From Actinoplanes regularis (GTDB lineage Bacteria > Actinomycetota > Actinomycetes > Mycobacteriales > Micromonosporaceae): a stretch of DNA of 64,000 nucleotides. The translations under genes and the position numbers were made by a program. The notes under the pieces were generated by a model, which searched no databases, was not told the DNA's origin, and saw only the letters and a program-made list of their open reading frames with translations. Positions 16,306-24,629 of the stretch are shown piece after piece. Numbering within the stretch: the first letter of the stretch is position 1; every line of letters starts with the position of its first letter. Location of the stretch: positions 1 to 64,000 of the forward strand of contig NZ_FZNR01000034.1 in assembly GCF_900188005.1 (NCBI RefSeq), given 5' to 3'.

Positions 16306-17794
16306 CTTCCTTCGGCCCCTCCGGCTTTTCAAGCTCCTTCTCGTCGGCAGCGGCCAGCGCGGCCTTCACCACCCGGGCCCGGCCCCGGACGACTCCGTTC
16401 GGCGACTGGGGCACCGGCGGGGTGCTGACCGGGGCCGGATCTTCCGGCTCGTCCAGCGGGATCAGCAGCTCGGGTGAGGAGACCTCGGTGGCGGCCGCCC
16501 AGGCCTGCCCGGTGGGAAGCTTGCGCGGCAGGGCGTTGAGGACCGCGCCGGCCAGCTTGGCGCCGATCTTCTCGAGGAGCTCCATCGAGCGTTCGACGTC
16601 CGCTGTACGGGTCCGGTTGGCGCGTACCACCAGCAGCGCGCTGTCGGTGACCTTGCCGAGCACCGCGGCGTCGGCCGGCCCGTTCAGCGGCGGCGCGTCC
16701 ACCAGCACCACGTCGAAGCGTTCGGTGAGCGTACGGACGGTGGCCGGCAGCCGGGGCGAGGCGAGCAGCCCACCCGGATCCGGCACCTGCTCGCCGGCCG
16801 GCAGCACGGTGAGCCGCCCGTTCAGCGACTCGCACAGCACGTCCGGGACCTGCGCGGTGCCGGAGAGCACCTCGGCCAGCCCCGGGACCGGGTCCAGCGA
16901 GAGATAGCGGCCCACCCCGGGGGTACGCAGGTTCGCGTCGACCAGCACCACCCGCGCCCCGGTCTCGGCCAGCGCGATCGCCAGTCCACAACTGACCGCG
17001 GTGGTCCCCTCCTTACGCCCCGGACCGGCCAGCAGCAGTGCCCGTCCGCGCGGGCTGCCGCGCCGGCCGTCGGTCACCCCCGGCAGCAGGCTGCGCAGCC
17101 GCCGGAACGCCTCGGCGAGCGCCTGGTCCGGATGCTCGCCCCGGCCGTTGCGGCCGTCCAGCGAGATCACCCCGACCGTGCCCAGGCCGAGCCGGCGCAG
17201 GTCGTCCTCCTCGGCGACGGTCCGGCCGACGGCCTCCCGGATCGCCACCGCGATCGCGCCGATCAGCAGGCCGAGGACCGCGGCGAAGCCGACGTTACGG
17301 GCCAGGTTGCCGGGCTCCCTGGTGGTCTCGGCGTCCTGCAGGATCGAGATGGACGGGACCGGACCGCCGTCCGGGCTCGCCGGGGTGATCTGCTTGGCGA
17401 GGTTGACCAGCACCGACGCGGCGGTGGTGACGATCGCCCGGCTCCGCGCGGCGGACGCGTCGGTCGCCGAGATCTCCAGCAGATCGGTGCCCTCGCTGAC
17501 CTGCGCGGAAAGGCTCTTGCGCACCTGCTCGGCGGTGACCTGCTCCGGACCCAGCTTGGTGACCACGCCCTGGGCCACCCGAGGCCCGGTGAGCAGGGCG
17601 ATGTACGAGTTGAGCCGGCGTGCCTCGGCGTCCGGGTCGCCGGTGCCCGCCGAGACGAACAGGATCATCGACGACTTGTAGGCGGGCTTCGCGGTGAGCG
17701 TCAGGCCCGCTCCGATCCCGGCGGCCACCAGCACCGGGATCAGCAGCCACAGCCACCGCCGACGGCAGGCCCGAACGTATGCGCGCAGTTCCAT
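16298..17794 (-). CDS. Wzz/BY-kinase-like chain-length regulator with degenerate P-loop
   Basis: 498 residues. The N-terminal Wzz domain has two membrane helices (about 14-34 and 168-188) bracketing an external coiled segment. The C-terminal domain has the layout of bacterial tyrosine kinases. A Walker A'-like VVLVDANLRTPGVG has D286, and Walker B FDVVLVDAPPL has D366. The Walker A loop reads AGPGRKEGTTAV (256-267) where the family has PGEGKSTT: the lysine is shifted and Glu replaces the usual Lys position. The tail (residues 440-498) is Pro/Glu/Lys-rich with no tyrosine cluster. It therefore probably controls chain length or scaffolds the exporter without normal autophosphorylation. The start has GGGAG before ATG 17794. 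Confidence 0.82.
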   Translation of the reverse strand: MELRAYVRACRRRWLWLLIPVLVAAGIGAGLTLTAKPAYKSSMILFVSAGTGDPDAEARRLNSYIALLTGPRVAQGVVTKLGPEQVTAEQVRKSLSAQVSEGTDLLEISATDASAARSRAIVTTAASVLVNLAKQITPASPDGGPVPSISILQDAETTREPGNLARNVGFAAVLGLLIGAIAVAIREAVGRTVAEEDDLRRLGLGTVGVISLDGRNGRGEHPDQALAEAFRRLRSLLPGVTDGRRGSPRGRALLLAGPGRKEGTTAVSCGLAIALAETGARVVLVDANLRTPGVGRYLSLDPVPGLAEVLSGTAQVPDVLCESLNGRLTVLPAGEQVPDPGGLLASPRLPATVRTLTERFDVVLVDAPPLNGPADAAVLGKVTDSALLVVRANRTRTADVERSMELLEKIGAKLAGAVLNALPRKLPTGQAWAAATEVSSPELLIPLDEPEDPAPVSTPPVPQSPNGVVRGRARVVKAALAAADEKELEKPEGPKEGE

Positions 17795-17806
17795 GGATCT
17801 CCCGTC

Positions 17807-19042
17807 TCAGGACCGCTCGGACTTCACGGTCCGGCGGCCGGCCGACCTGTCGAGCACGGCCTCGAAGCGCTCGAAGAGCAGGTCCCGGGAGAACTCTTCG
17901 ACGGCCAGCCGGTGCGCGGCGGCGCGGGCCTTGACCAGCCAGTCCTCGTCCCGGGCATGGGTGGCCAGGACGTCGCCGGCGGCGTCCGGGTCGTGCGGGT
18001 CGAGCACCAGTCCCGCCCCGGTCCCGGTGAGCAGGTCGGCCTGCCAGCCGCCGTAGTTGATGGCGATCGGCCGGGCGGCGGCGAGGGCGTCGAAGAACTT
18101 GTTCGCCGAGTTGTCCCAGAGCCCGCGGATCGGCCGGACCATGCTGGTCGACATGGTCGCGGCGCCGAGGATCACCGGCAGCTCGGACTTGGGGACCTTC
18201 TCCCACATGCGTACGCTCACGTCGAGCAGCCCCAGTTCGGCGGCGAGCCGCCCGGTGCTCTCCCACTCCTTGCCGTGCCCGACGATCAGCACCTGGACGT
18301 CCGGGTCCAGCTCGCGCATCCGGGCGGCCGCTCGCACCAGGTAGTCGACGCCGTTCACCGCGCCCAGGGCTCCGGTGTAGACGATCAGCGGCCGGTCGCC
18401 CAGCCACCGGTGCTCCGCCCGGAACCGCTTGATCCGGGCCGGGTCGACGGCGAAGAGGTCCAGATCGGCGGCGTTCGGCACCACGGTGACCGGGGTGCCG
18501 GGCCGGCGCTTGGTGACCCCGGCGGCCATGCCGGGCGAGAGCGCGATCACCTCGGAGGCGTTGCGATAGGCGAAGTTCGCCAGCGCGCCGGCCAGGCCAC
18601 GGGCCACCGGGTTGCGCAGCGCGCCCATCTCGATCGGCACCTCCGGCCACAGGTCGCGGACCTCGAATACGAACGGCACCCGGCGCAGCCTTGCGGCGAG
18701 TACACCGGGCACCGCGACGGTGAGCGGCGTGCTGGTGGCGAAGACCAGGTCCGCGCTGAGCCGGGACGCTCGCGCCGTGGCGAGCACCATGAACTCGGCG
18801 AAAGCGCGCAGCCGCCGTGCATAGGACATGTGGTTGTTGTAGGGGACGCGGAACCAGTGGACGTTCACCCCGTCCTCGTGGGTGACCTTCCAGCCGATGT
18901 CACGCTCCCCGGGGGTGATGTCGGTGGTGATCACGTCGACGGTGTGCCCACGGGCGACCAGGCGCCGGGCCTGTTCGTACGAACGGATCCCCCCTGCCAT
19001 CCCCGGGTTGCAGTAGTACTGGTGGATGTAGACGACGCGCAT
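17807..19042 (-). CDS. GT4-family glycosyltransferase (WcaI-like)
   Basis: 411 residues, GT-B fold. The N-terminal domain starts MRVVYIHQYYCNPGMAGGIRSYEQARRLVARGH, with the Gly-rich sugar-acceptor loop. A linker (RDLWPEVPIEMG) is typical of WcaI-like enzymes. The C-terminal nucleotide-sugar site includes IVYTGALGAVNGVDYLVRAAARM, LIVGHGKEWE and a glutamate-containing region near SANKFFDALAAARPI. Such enzymes transfer a sugar from an NDP-donor to a lipid-linked acceptor with retention. It lies 12 bases from the Wzz-like gene and six from the aminotransferase gene, so it is co-translated with polymer assembly functions. It is the only glycosyltransferase in the operon; priming and other transferases must be elsewhere. 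Confidence 0.85.
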   Translation of the reverse strand: MRVVYIHQYYCNPGMAGGIRSYEQARRLVARGHTVDVITTDITPGERDIGWKVTHEDGVNVHWFRVPYNNHMSYARRLRAFAEFMVLATARASRLSADLVFATSTPLTVAVPGVLAARLRRVPFVFEVRDLWPEVPIEMGALRNPVARGLAGALANFAYRNASEVIALSPGMAAGVTKRRPGTPVTVVPNAADLDLFAVDPARIKRFRAEHRWLGDRPLIVYTGALGAVNGVDYLVRAAARMRELDPDVQVLIVGHGKEWESTGRLAAELGLLDVSVRMWEKVPKSELPVILGAATMSTSMVRPIRGLWDNSANKFFDALAAARPIAINYGGWQADLLTGTGAGLVLDPHDPDAAGDVLATHARDEDWLVKARAAAHRLAVEEFSRDLLFERFEAVLDRSAGRRTVKSERS

Positions 19043-19048
19043 CCGCCG

Positions 19049-20191
19049 TCACCCTTTCTGCCCGGCGGCAACCGAGCGGACGGCGGCCACGACACGTTCC
19101 CGGTCGTGCCCGGTGAGGGCTGAACCGCTGGGCAGGCACAACCCGCGGTGGAACAGGCCGGCGCTGACCGTGCCGCCGCGCATCACGCAGTCCTGGTACG
19201 CCGGTTGCAGGTGCATCGGCTTCCAGGTCGGCCGCCCCTCGATGTCCGCCCGCTGCAGCCCGGCCAGGATCTGGTCACGGGTGGCCCCGAACTTATCGGC
19301 ATCGATCAGCAGGCAGGTCAACCACCAATTGGGTACGCCGTAATCGGCGACCGGCAGGAAGCCGACCCCCGGAAGGTCGCCGAGCGCCGCCCGGTAGTGG
19401 TCGAAGGTGGCCTTCCGCGCCTCGATCATCCGCGGCAGCCGCTGCAACTGGCCCCGGCCGACGGCGGCGAGCAGGTTGCTGAGCCGGTAGTTGTAGCCGA
19501 CCGTGCGGTGCTCGTAGTGCGCCACCGGCTCGCGGGCCTGGGTGGACAGGTGCCGCACCTGCTTGGCGACCGAGTCGTCGTCGGTGACCAGCATTCCGCC
19601 ACCGCCGGTGGTGACGATCTTGTTGCCGTTGAAGGAGAGCACCCCGGCCAGCCCGAACGAGCCGGCCGGCCGGCCCCGGTAGGTCGCGCCCAGCGCCTCG
19701 GCGGCGTCCTCGATCAGGGGTACGCCGTACCGGTCGCAGGCGTCCAGGATCGGGCCGTAGTCGGCGCACTGGCCGTACATGTCCACCGTGATCACCGCGC
19801 GGGGCAGCTGACCGCGGACGGCCCGGCCGCGCAACTCGTCGGCGAGGATCTCCGGGTCGACGTTCCAGCTCTTCGGCGTGCTGTCCAGGAAGACCGGGCG
19901 GGCGCCCAGGTACATCACCGCGTTCGCGGTCGCCGCGAACGTGAACGAGGGGGCCAGTACGGTGTCGCCGCGCCGCACCCCGGCCGCGATCAGGGCCAGG
20001 TGCAGCGCCGCGGTCCCGCTGCTCAGCGCCACCGCGTGCCGGACACCGACCAGCTCGGCACACCGGGCCTCGAAGGCGTCCAGGTCCGGGCCGACCGGCG
20101 CCACCCAGTTCGAGTCGAACGCCTCCAGCAGCAGCTTGCGTTCGACGTCGGTGACGTCCGGCGGGGAGAGGTAGATCCGTGGCTCAGTCAT
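19049..20191 (-). CDS. DegT/DnrJ/EryC1-family PLP-dependent sugar aminotransferase
   Basis: 380 residues. The start ATG 20191 overlaps the deacetylase stop by eight bases; the open frame further upstream is antisense sequence. The PLP lysine is K191 (SFNGNKIVTTGGGGM). The phosphate-binding SSGTAALHLAL starts at about residue 58, and the internal aldimine neighbours EDAAEALGA (161-169) match the family. These enzymes convert NDP-4-keto-6-deoxy (or 3-keto) sugars to amino sugars. Closest in look are the PglE/DegT enzymes of bacillosamine-type pathways. No NDP-sugar dehydratase is adjacent, so the ketosugar must be made elsewhere. The product is likely an amino-sugar donor for the exopolysaccharide. 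Confidence 0.85.
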   Translation of the reverse strand: MTEPRIYLSPPDVTDVERKLLLEAFDSNWVAPVGPDLDAFEARCAELVGVRHAVALSSGTAALHLALIAAGVRRGDTVLAPSFTFAATANAVMYLGARPVFLDSTPKSWNVDPEILADELRGRAVRGQLPRAVITVDMYGQCADYGPILDACDRYGVPLIEDAAEALGATYRGRPAGSFGLAGVLSFNGNKIVTTGGGGMLVTDDDSVAKQVRHLSTQAREPVAHYEHRTVGYNYRLSNLLAAVGRGQLQRLPRMIEARKATFDHYRAALGDLPGVGFLPVADYGVPNWWLTCLLIDADKFGATRDQILAGLQRADIEGRPTWKPMHLQPAYQDCVMRGGTVSAGLFHRGLCLPSGSALTGHDRERVVAAVRSVAAGQKG

Positions 20192-20954
20192 GGACCCGGG
20201 TCCGCACCGCCATGATCGGCCACGCCGGGTGCAAGCCCTGCCGGCAGATCCACATCGGTGAGTCGCCGGCGTGCATGGCCGGGCGCAGGGTGGTGGCGAA
20301 GCTGCGGTAGCCGGCCTGCTGGGCCGCGAGCACCTCGCGCTCGGTGAAGTCGACATTGGGATAGCCGTACGGCGCGGCGAAGTCCAGCACCTCGACCCCG
20401 AGCTCGTCCTCGATCTCCTTCTTGGAGTCCGTCAGCTCGCGCCGTACCTCGGCGTCGGTCTGATCGGCCAGCCGGTGATGGGTGCTGGTGTGTGAGCCGA
20501 AGCTGAATCCGGCGTCCCGGATCTCCCTGCAGTCCGCCCAGGTCAGGTTCCCGGGCCGGCCGACCAGGCCGGTGGTGAGGAAGAAGGTGGCGGGCGTGGC
20601 CAGCTCGCGCAGGATCGGGGCGACCACCTCGCGCCAGCTCGGGTGGCCGTCGTCGAAGGAGAGGCAGAACATCGGGCCGGTCAGTGGCCGCTGACCGGCG
20701 AGCACCGCCAGGGCGTCGTCCCAGCTGATCATCGGGCCGAGCCGGCGCAGGGTGCGCAGGTGACGGCGCAGATCGCCGGCGTACTCCGGCAGGACGTCGT
20801 GGTAGAACGGGAAGTACAGGCCGGGCGCGCTGGGCAGGCGGCGGAGCAGCCCGGCCGGGGCCAGCACCCGGCCCTGTGCGCGTGGCCGGGCTCGGAGGCG
20901 GCTGCGCAGGCCCAGTTCGTTGAGACGTCGCTTGATCGCCGTCGGCGGCTCCAT
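20184..20954 (-). CDS. Polysaccharide deacetylase (NodB homology domain), first gene of the operon
   Basis: 256 residues from ATG 20954. The NodB fold shows motif 1 SFDDGHP (D101-D102), motif 2 SHTSTHH (H155, H159) and the later APYGYPN block. Together these give the metal-binding Asp-His-His triad of carbohydrate esterase family 4, which N-deacetylates amino sugars in polymers. No signal peptide is visible after the chosen start, though a basic N-terminus (KRRLNELGLRSRLRARPR) precedes it. It is the first gene of the ten-gene minus-strand operon; the control region is 20955-21120, shared with the divergent FemAB-like gene. Confidence 0.85.
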   Translation of the reverse strand: MEPPTAIKRRLNELGLRSRLRARPRAQGRVLAPAGLLRRLPSAPGLYFPFYHDVLPEYAGDLRRHLRTLRRLGPMISWDDALAVLAGQRPLTGPMFCLSFDDGHPSWREVVAPILRELATPATFFLTTGLVGRPGNLTWADCREIRDAGFSFGSHTSTHHRLADQTDAEVRRELTDSKKEIEDELGVEVLDFAAPYGYPNVDFTEREVLAAQQAGYRSFATTLRPAMHAGDSPMWICRQGLHPAWPIMAVRTRVHD

Positions 20955-21120
20955 GCCATTACCTTGGCAAATGGATAGTGGCGTGCGGCAGTAGCAATTG
21001 TCACCCTGAACACGAAAAGAATTCATGTCAATTCTCGAATGGCCCGATCAGGTCTTGCGGAATGACCGGACGGCGGGGCATCATCCGCGTTCGACGCCTA
21101 ATTCGATCGGGGGCGAACGG

Positions 21121-22152
21121 ATGCTTCGACTACAGCGGGTGGAGCCGGCTCCAGCCCTCCACGCCGACCGCGCCACCTACCGGGACCGCCTCATCTTCCA
21201 CACTCCGGAGTGGCTTGCTTTCGTGGCCGAGTGTCAGCGCGCCGAGCCGGTGCTGGCCACGGTCAGCGACGACGGAGTCACGGTCGGACACTTCACCGGC
21301 CTGCTCACCCGGCGCTACGGACTGCGCATCCTGGGCAGCCCGATGGCCGGCTGGACCACGTCCTACCTGGGCTTCAACCTGCTCCCCGGGGTCTCCCGGC
21401 GGAACGCTGTGCAGGCGCTGACCCGGTTCGCGTTCGACGACCTCGGCTGTGCCCACCTCGAGGTGCGCGACCGCGGTGCCACCGAGGCCGACCTGGCCGG
21501 CCTGGGGTTGCGCTGGGACGCAGCGCCGACCGCGGTGATCGATCTGAACCCGGACGAGGACGCGCTCTTCGGAGCGATGACCAGCGCCTGCCGTCGTAAT
21601 ATCCGGAAGGCCGCCAAGTCGGGGGTGACCATCGAAGAGGCGGATGCCGATCCCGCATTCGCCGACGAATTCTACGACCAGTTACGCGACGTTTTCGCAA
21701 AACAGGATCTGGTTCCGACGTATTCCGTGGAACGGGTGAAGTCGTTGATCCGACACCTTGCGCCGGTGGGCCGGATCAGCCTGTTGCGCGCCCGGGACGC
21801 CGACGGCCGGTGCATCGCCACGGCGGTGCTGCCCTGGTACCACCGGACGATGTACTTCTGGGGCGGCGCCAGTTACCGCGAACATCAACACCTGCGGCCC
21901 AACGAGGCGTTGATCTGGCACGCGCTGCGGTCGGCCCGGGCACGCGGGGTGACCGAATTCGATTTCGTCGGCGGCAACGCGTACAAGGCGAAGTACGGCA
22001 CCACCGAGGTCGCCGTGCCGTGGGCCCGGCAGTCCCGGTCACCGCTGGTCGCCAAGCTGCGTGACACCGCGAAGCAGGCGTACGCGCTCAAGCAGCGCAC
22101 CGCCGCCCGCCTGACCCGGTTCAAGGACCCGGCGACCGCGGTGGGCACATGA
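21121..22152 (+). CDS. FemAB-like acyl/aminoacyl transferase, paralogue 3, with a TTA codon
   Basis: 343 residues from ATG 21121 (GGGGGCG upstream). GNAT/FemAB core blocks are CRRNIRKAAKSGVTIEEADADP (near 155-180), GRISLLRARDADGRCIATAVLPWYHRTMYFWGGASYREHQHLRPNEALIWHAL and FDFVGGNAYKAKYGTTEV. This is the layout of the FemAB-like proteins linked to exosortase-type exopolysaccharide loci. It is more distant from the two operon copies. It is divergent from the operon and shares its promoter region. Codon 188 (21682-21684) is TTA and its surroundings have low third-position G/C (GAA TTC ... GCA AAA CAG), suggesting translation gated by the rare leucyl-tRNA (bldA type). Confidence 0.8.
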   Translation: MLRLQRVEPAPALHADRATYRDRLIFHTPEWLAFVAECQRAEPVLATVSDDGVTVGHFTGLLTRRYGLRILGSPMAGWTTSYLGFNLLPGVSRRNAVQALTRFAFDDLGCAHLEVRDRGATEADLAGLGLRWDAAPTAVIDLNPDEDALFGAMTSACRRNIRKAAKSGVTIEEADADPAFADEFYDQLRDVFAKQDLVPTYSVERVKSLIRHLAPVGRISLLRARDADGRCIATAVLPWYHRTMYFWGGASYREHQHLRPNEALIWHALRSARARGVTEFDFVGGNAYKAKYGTTEVAVPWARQSRSPLVAKLRDTAKQAYALKQRTAARLTRFKDPATAVGT

Positions 22153-22158
22153 TCAAGG

Positions 22159-22185
22159 GGTGCCCGGCCCGGTGGGCCGGGCACC
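22159..22185. terminator. Bidirectional hairpin terminator
   Basis: Perfect 12-bp stem (GGTGCCCGGCCC and its complement) with a 3-base loop, between the convergent FemAB-like and lipoprotein genes. Confidence 0.75.
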
Positions 22186-22189
22186 TCAC

Positions 22190-22789
22190 TCAGTTGACGG
22201 TGAGGGAGGTTCGCGCCAGCTCGTACGCCGGCAGCATCTCCTTGTGCTCGTCGCTGTCGACGCTGTCGAGCGTGACCGCGACCAGGCCCTTGCCGGAGTC
22301 GAGGACGAACGCGCGCTCCTGCTCCAGGGAGCCGTCGAGCTGGCTCTTGAACTGGTATTCGACCTCCAGCGCGGGCTTCCCGCCGACCTGCAGCTCGGTG
22401 AACTTCGCCTGCTGGGCGTCGGCGCCGATGAACGCCTCCAGGCTCGGGCGCAGCTCGGCCTGCTCGCCGGTCCAGATCCGGATGAAGCCGAGGTTGCCGG
22501 CCGGCTTGGCGTCGACCTCGCAGGCCATCGTGAACGGGCCCTTCTTGGTCAGCGCGGCGAGCAGCTCCTCGTCTGTGACGGTGACCTTCTTCGGCTTCCA
22601 GTCGGCGGCGAGGCTGAAGCTGACCGGCAGTTCGCAGCCGCTGCCGGCGGCGCCGACCCGGGGGCCCGCCGGGGTGGCCGCGGCCGTCGTCACGGCTTCG
22701 GTCGAGGTCTTCTCACCCTCACTGCCGCAGCCGGTCAGGGCGAGAGCGGCGAGGGCGGCGAGGGCGGTGGTGCGGCACAGGGTCTTCAC
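22190..22789 (-). CDS. Lipoprotein of unknown function
   Basis: 199 residues from GTG 22789. The leader MKTLCRTTALAALAALALTGCGS ends in the lipobox LTGC, so it is exported and lipid-anchored. A short Thr/Ala linker precedes a compact domain with two cysteines (GSGCELPVSFSL, FTMACEVDAKP), probably a disulfide, and alternating strands ending ELARTSLTVN. It resembles small actinobacterial lipoproteins of the LpqN/LppX size class, without a motif I can name. The ribosome-binding site is weak. It is divergent from the second lipoprotein gene at 22883. Confidence 0.7.
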   Translation of the reverse strand: MKTLCRTTALAALAALALTGCGSEGEKTSTEAVTTAAATPAGPRVGAAGSGCELPVSFSLAADWKPKKVTVTDEELLAALTKKGPFTMACEVDAKPAGNLGFIRIWTGEQAELRPSLEAFIGADAQQAKFTELQVGGKPALEVEYQFKSQLDGSLEQERAFVLDSGKGLVAVTLDSVDSDEHKEMLPAYELARTSLTVN

Positions 22790-22882
22790 AGGGACGGGAG
22801 TATAGAGTTCCGGCCCAGCCGTTTCGATGTGAAGTATTCCCGTTTGATCTTGTTCTCCGTATCGATTACCGTCCGCGCCGTG

Positions 22883-23374
22883 ATGCGTACCCGAGTTACC
22901 TCCGCTGTCCTTTTCACCGCCGCCATGCTCAGCCTCGCCGCCTGCTCCGACGACAAGAAGAGCGACGCCGGCGCGGCGACCCCGGCCACCGCCGCCGCCT
23001 CCGCTCCGGCCGCCACCACCGCTGCAGCCGCCGCGTCCGGCGCCTCGGACAAGGAGATCTGTGAGGGGGTCAACAAGGCCGGTGAGGCCATGAAGGCCGA
23101 CCTGATCGCCGCCATGGCGAAGGCCAACGGCGAGCTTCCCCCGGTGGCGGACGTGAAGAAGCTGCTCGGCGCGTTCAACACCGCGGTGCTCGCCGTGACC
23201 CCCGCGGACAGCACCAGCAAGGCCGGCGTGGCGGCGCTGCAGATGGCCGCGGACTCGACCAAGATCGCCGCGGCCGCCGACCCGATCACCGCCATGGAGG
23301 ACCCGGCCTACGAGAAGGCCGGCAACGACCTCGAGGCCGCCTGCAAGGCCGTGGGCGTCAAGTTCATCAACTGA
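22883..23374 (+). CDS. Small Ala-rich lipoprotein
   Basis: 163 residues. The signal and lipobox are in MRTRVTSAVLFTAAMLSLAACSDD (LAAC). Next comes a low-complexity Ala/Thr/Pro linker (residues 27-55). A predicted helical bundle of about 105 residues follows (KEICEGVNKAGEAMKADLIAAM ... DLEAACKAVGVKFIN) with two cysteines that could pair. No family is recognised. A 13-bp stem terminator follows the stop by 14 bases. No clear Shine-Dalgarno precedes the ATG, so the start may be leaderless. Confidence 0.7.
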   Translation: MRTRVTSAVLFTAAMLSLAACSDDKKSDAGAATPATAAASAPAATTAAAAASGASDKEICEGVNKAGEAMKADLIAAMAKANGELPPVADVKKLLGAFNTAVLAVTPADSTSKAGVAALQMAADSTKIAAAADPITAMEDPAYEKAGNDLEAACKAVGVKFIN

Positions 23375-23388
23375 TACGTCGCCGTCGG

Positions 23389-23419
23389 GAACCCGTGACC
23401 GCTCGCCGGTCACGGGTTC
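23389..23419 (+). terminator. Hairpin terminator after the Ala-rich lipoprotein
   Basis: Perfect 13-bp stem starting GAACCCGTGACCG with a 5-base loop, 14 bases past the stop. Confidence 0.75.
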
Positions 23420-23449
23420 TCGCCGTTTCAGTCCCGGGTTCCAGCCGCG

Positions 23450-23660
23450 GGTTTCAGCGCTCGGCTTCCGTGATTGCTTTGCCGGTCGCGGGTTCCCGTC
23501 GTTCGGGCGCGGGTTTCAGTGCTTGGCTTCCGTGACCGTCTTGCCGGTCGCGGGTTTCCGCCGTTCGGGCGCGGGTTTCAGTGCTTGGCTTCCGTGACCG
23601 TCTTGCCGGTCGCGGGTTTCCGCCGTTCGGGCGCGAGTTTCAGCGCTTGGCTTCCCCGAC
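23450..23660. repeat. 62-bp tandem repeat overlapping the 3' end of the reductase gene
   Basis: Three to four imperfect copies with an exact 62-base period: the phrase GCTTGGCTTCCGTGAC or close variants starts at 23459, 23521, 23583 and 23645. The last copy contains the final codons and stop of the F420-reductase-like gene, so the array appears to have grown out of that gene's 3' end. The middle two copies are almost identical. Confidence 0.85.
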
Positions 23661-24305
23661 CGCTTTGCGGACATCGTCGGCGCTCGCACCCGTTCCGGCC
23701 GCGCCGTAGGGGCCGTAGACGCCGACGTAGACCGGGGTGTCCCGCTGCGTCCGCCAGTTCTCGGCGAGCGGGCCGATGTCCACCGTGTCGTACCCGATCC
23801 GGTCGAGGAACTCGGTGACCACCAGCTTCGCCGCCGCGTCGTCTCCCGCGACCGGCAGCGCGGAGCGATCCGGCGACCCGGCCGGGCGGCCCAGCGTGGC
23901 CAGGTGCTCGAACCAGATGTTGTTGAAGCCCTTGATGACCTTGGCTCCCGTGAGGTGCCGCTGCAGCAGCTCACCGGTGGTGGTCTCGGCGTTGTCCAGG
24001 GCCTCGATCCGGCCGTCCCGCTCCGGGTAGTAGTTGTTCGTGTCGATCACGACCTTGCCCGCGAGCGGCTCGGCCGGAACGTTGTCGTAAGCCTTCAGCG
24101 GCACGGTGACCACCACGATGTCACCGGCCGCGGCCGCCTCGGCGGCGGTTGCGGCGCGGGCCTTCGGGCCCAGTTCGCCGACGAGGTCACGCAGGGTCTC
24201 GGGCCCGCGCGAGTTGCTCAGCACCACGTCGTATCCGGCGGCCACGGCCAGCCGTGCGACGGTGCCGCCGATGTTCCCACTGCCGATGAGTCCGATCGTC
24301 GTCAT
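23640..24305 (-). CDS. F420-dependent NADP reductase-like (NPD/FNO-type) oxidoreductase
   Basis: 221 residues from ATG 24305. The Rossmann motif is GLIGSGNIGGTVARLAVAAGY (residues 5-25). NSRGPETL and VVTVPLKAYDNVP follow, then a conserved GKVVIDTNNYYPERDG and KGFNNIWFEHLATLGRP block. These features match the NADPH-dependent F420 reductase / 6-phosphogluconate-dehydrogenase-like N-terminal family. Actinomycete members reduce NADP with F420H2 or use NADPH on small substrates. Length is that of the single-domain form. The last codons (AVGEAKR) are inside a 62-bp tandem repeat that continues downstream. It appears monocistronic. Confidence 0.8.
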   Translation of the reverse strand: MTTIGLIGSGNIGGTVARLAVAAGYDVVLSNSRGPETLRDLVGELGPKARAATAAEAAAAGDIVVVTVPLKAYDNVPAEPLAGKVVIDTNNYYPERDGRIEALDNAETTTGELLQRHLTGAKVIKGFNNIWFEHLATLGRPAGSPDRSALPVAGDDAAAKLVVTEFLDRIGYDTVDIGPLAENWRTQRDTPVYVGVYGPYGAAGTGASADDVRKAVGEAKR

Positions 24306-24440
24306 ACCAACCGCGAACCCACCGATCCGCCTCCCGATTCCTCCCCGCCGCGAGTCGTGACCGGCAGCACACCGAAGCGCCGTGGTCACCACCAGCCACC
24401 CGGACCCCGCCCTGCCGACACCACCACCGCACCGAGTCGC

Positions 24441-24566
24441 CAAAGCCCGGCTGGGCCGCAGGGTCCAGCCCGACCTGTCGATGCGGCCACCGGAGCCAGC
24501 CGTCGAAGTCCGGCCGGGCTGCATGGTCCTGTCCGACCTGTCGATGCGGCCATCGAAACCAGCCGC
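24441..24566. repeat. 63-bp tandem repeat, two copies
   Basis: Two diverged copies sharing GACCTGTCGATGCGGCCA at 24472 and 24535 (63-base spacing), with a more decayed partial copy before them. Confidence 0.7.
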
Positions 24567-24629
24567 CGTAGTATCACTAGCAGAAGTTGATCTTGAGTGT
24601 TGTCTCATGCGCATCCGCGGCGCCGCTGC

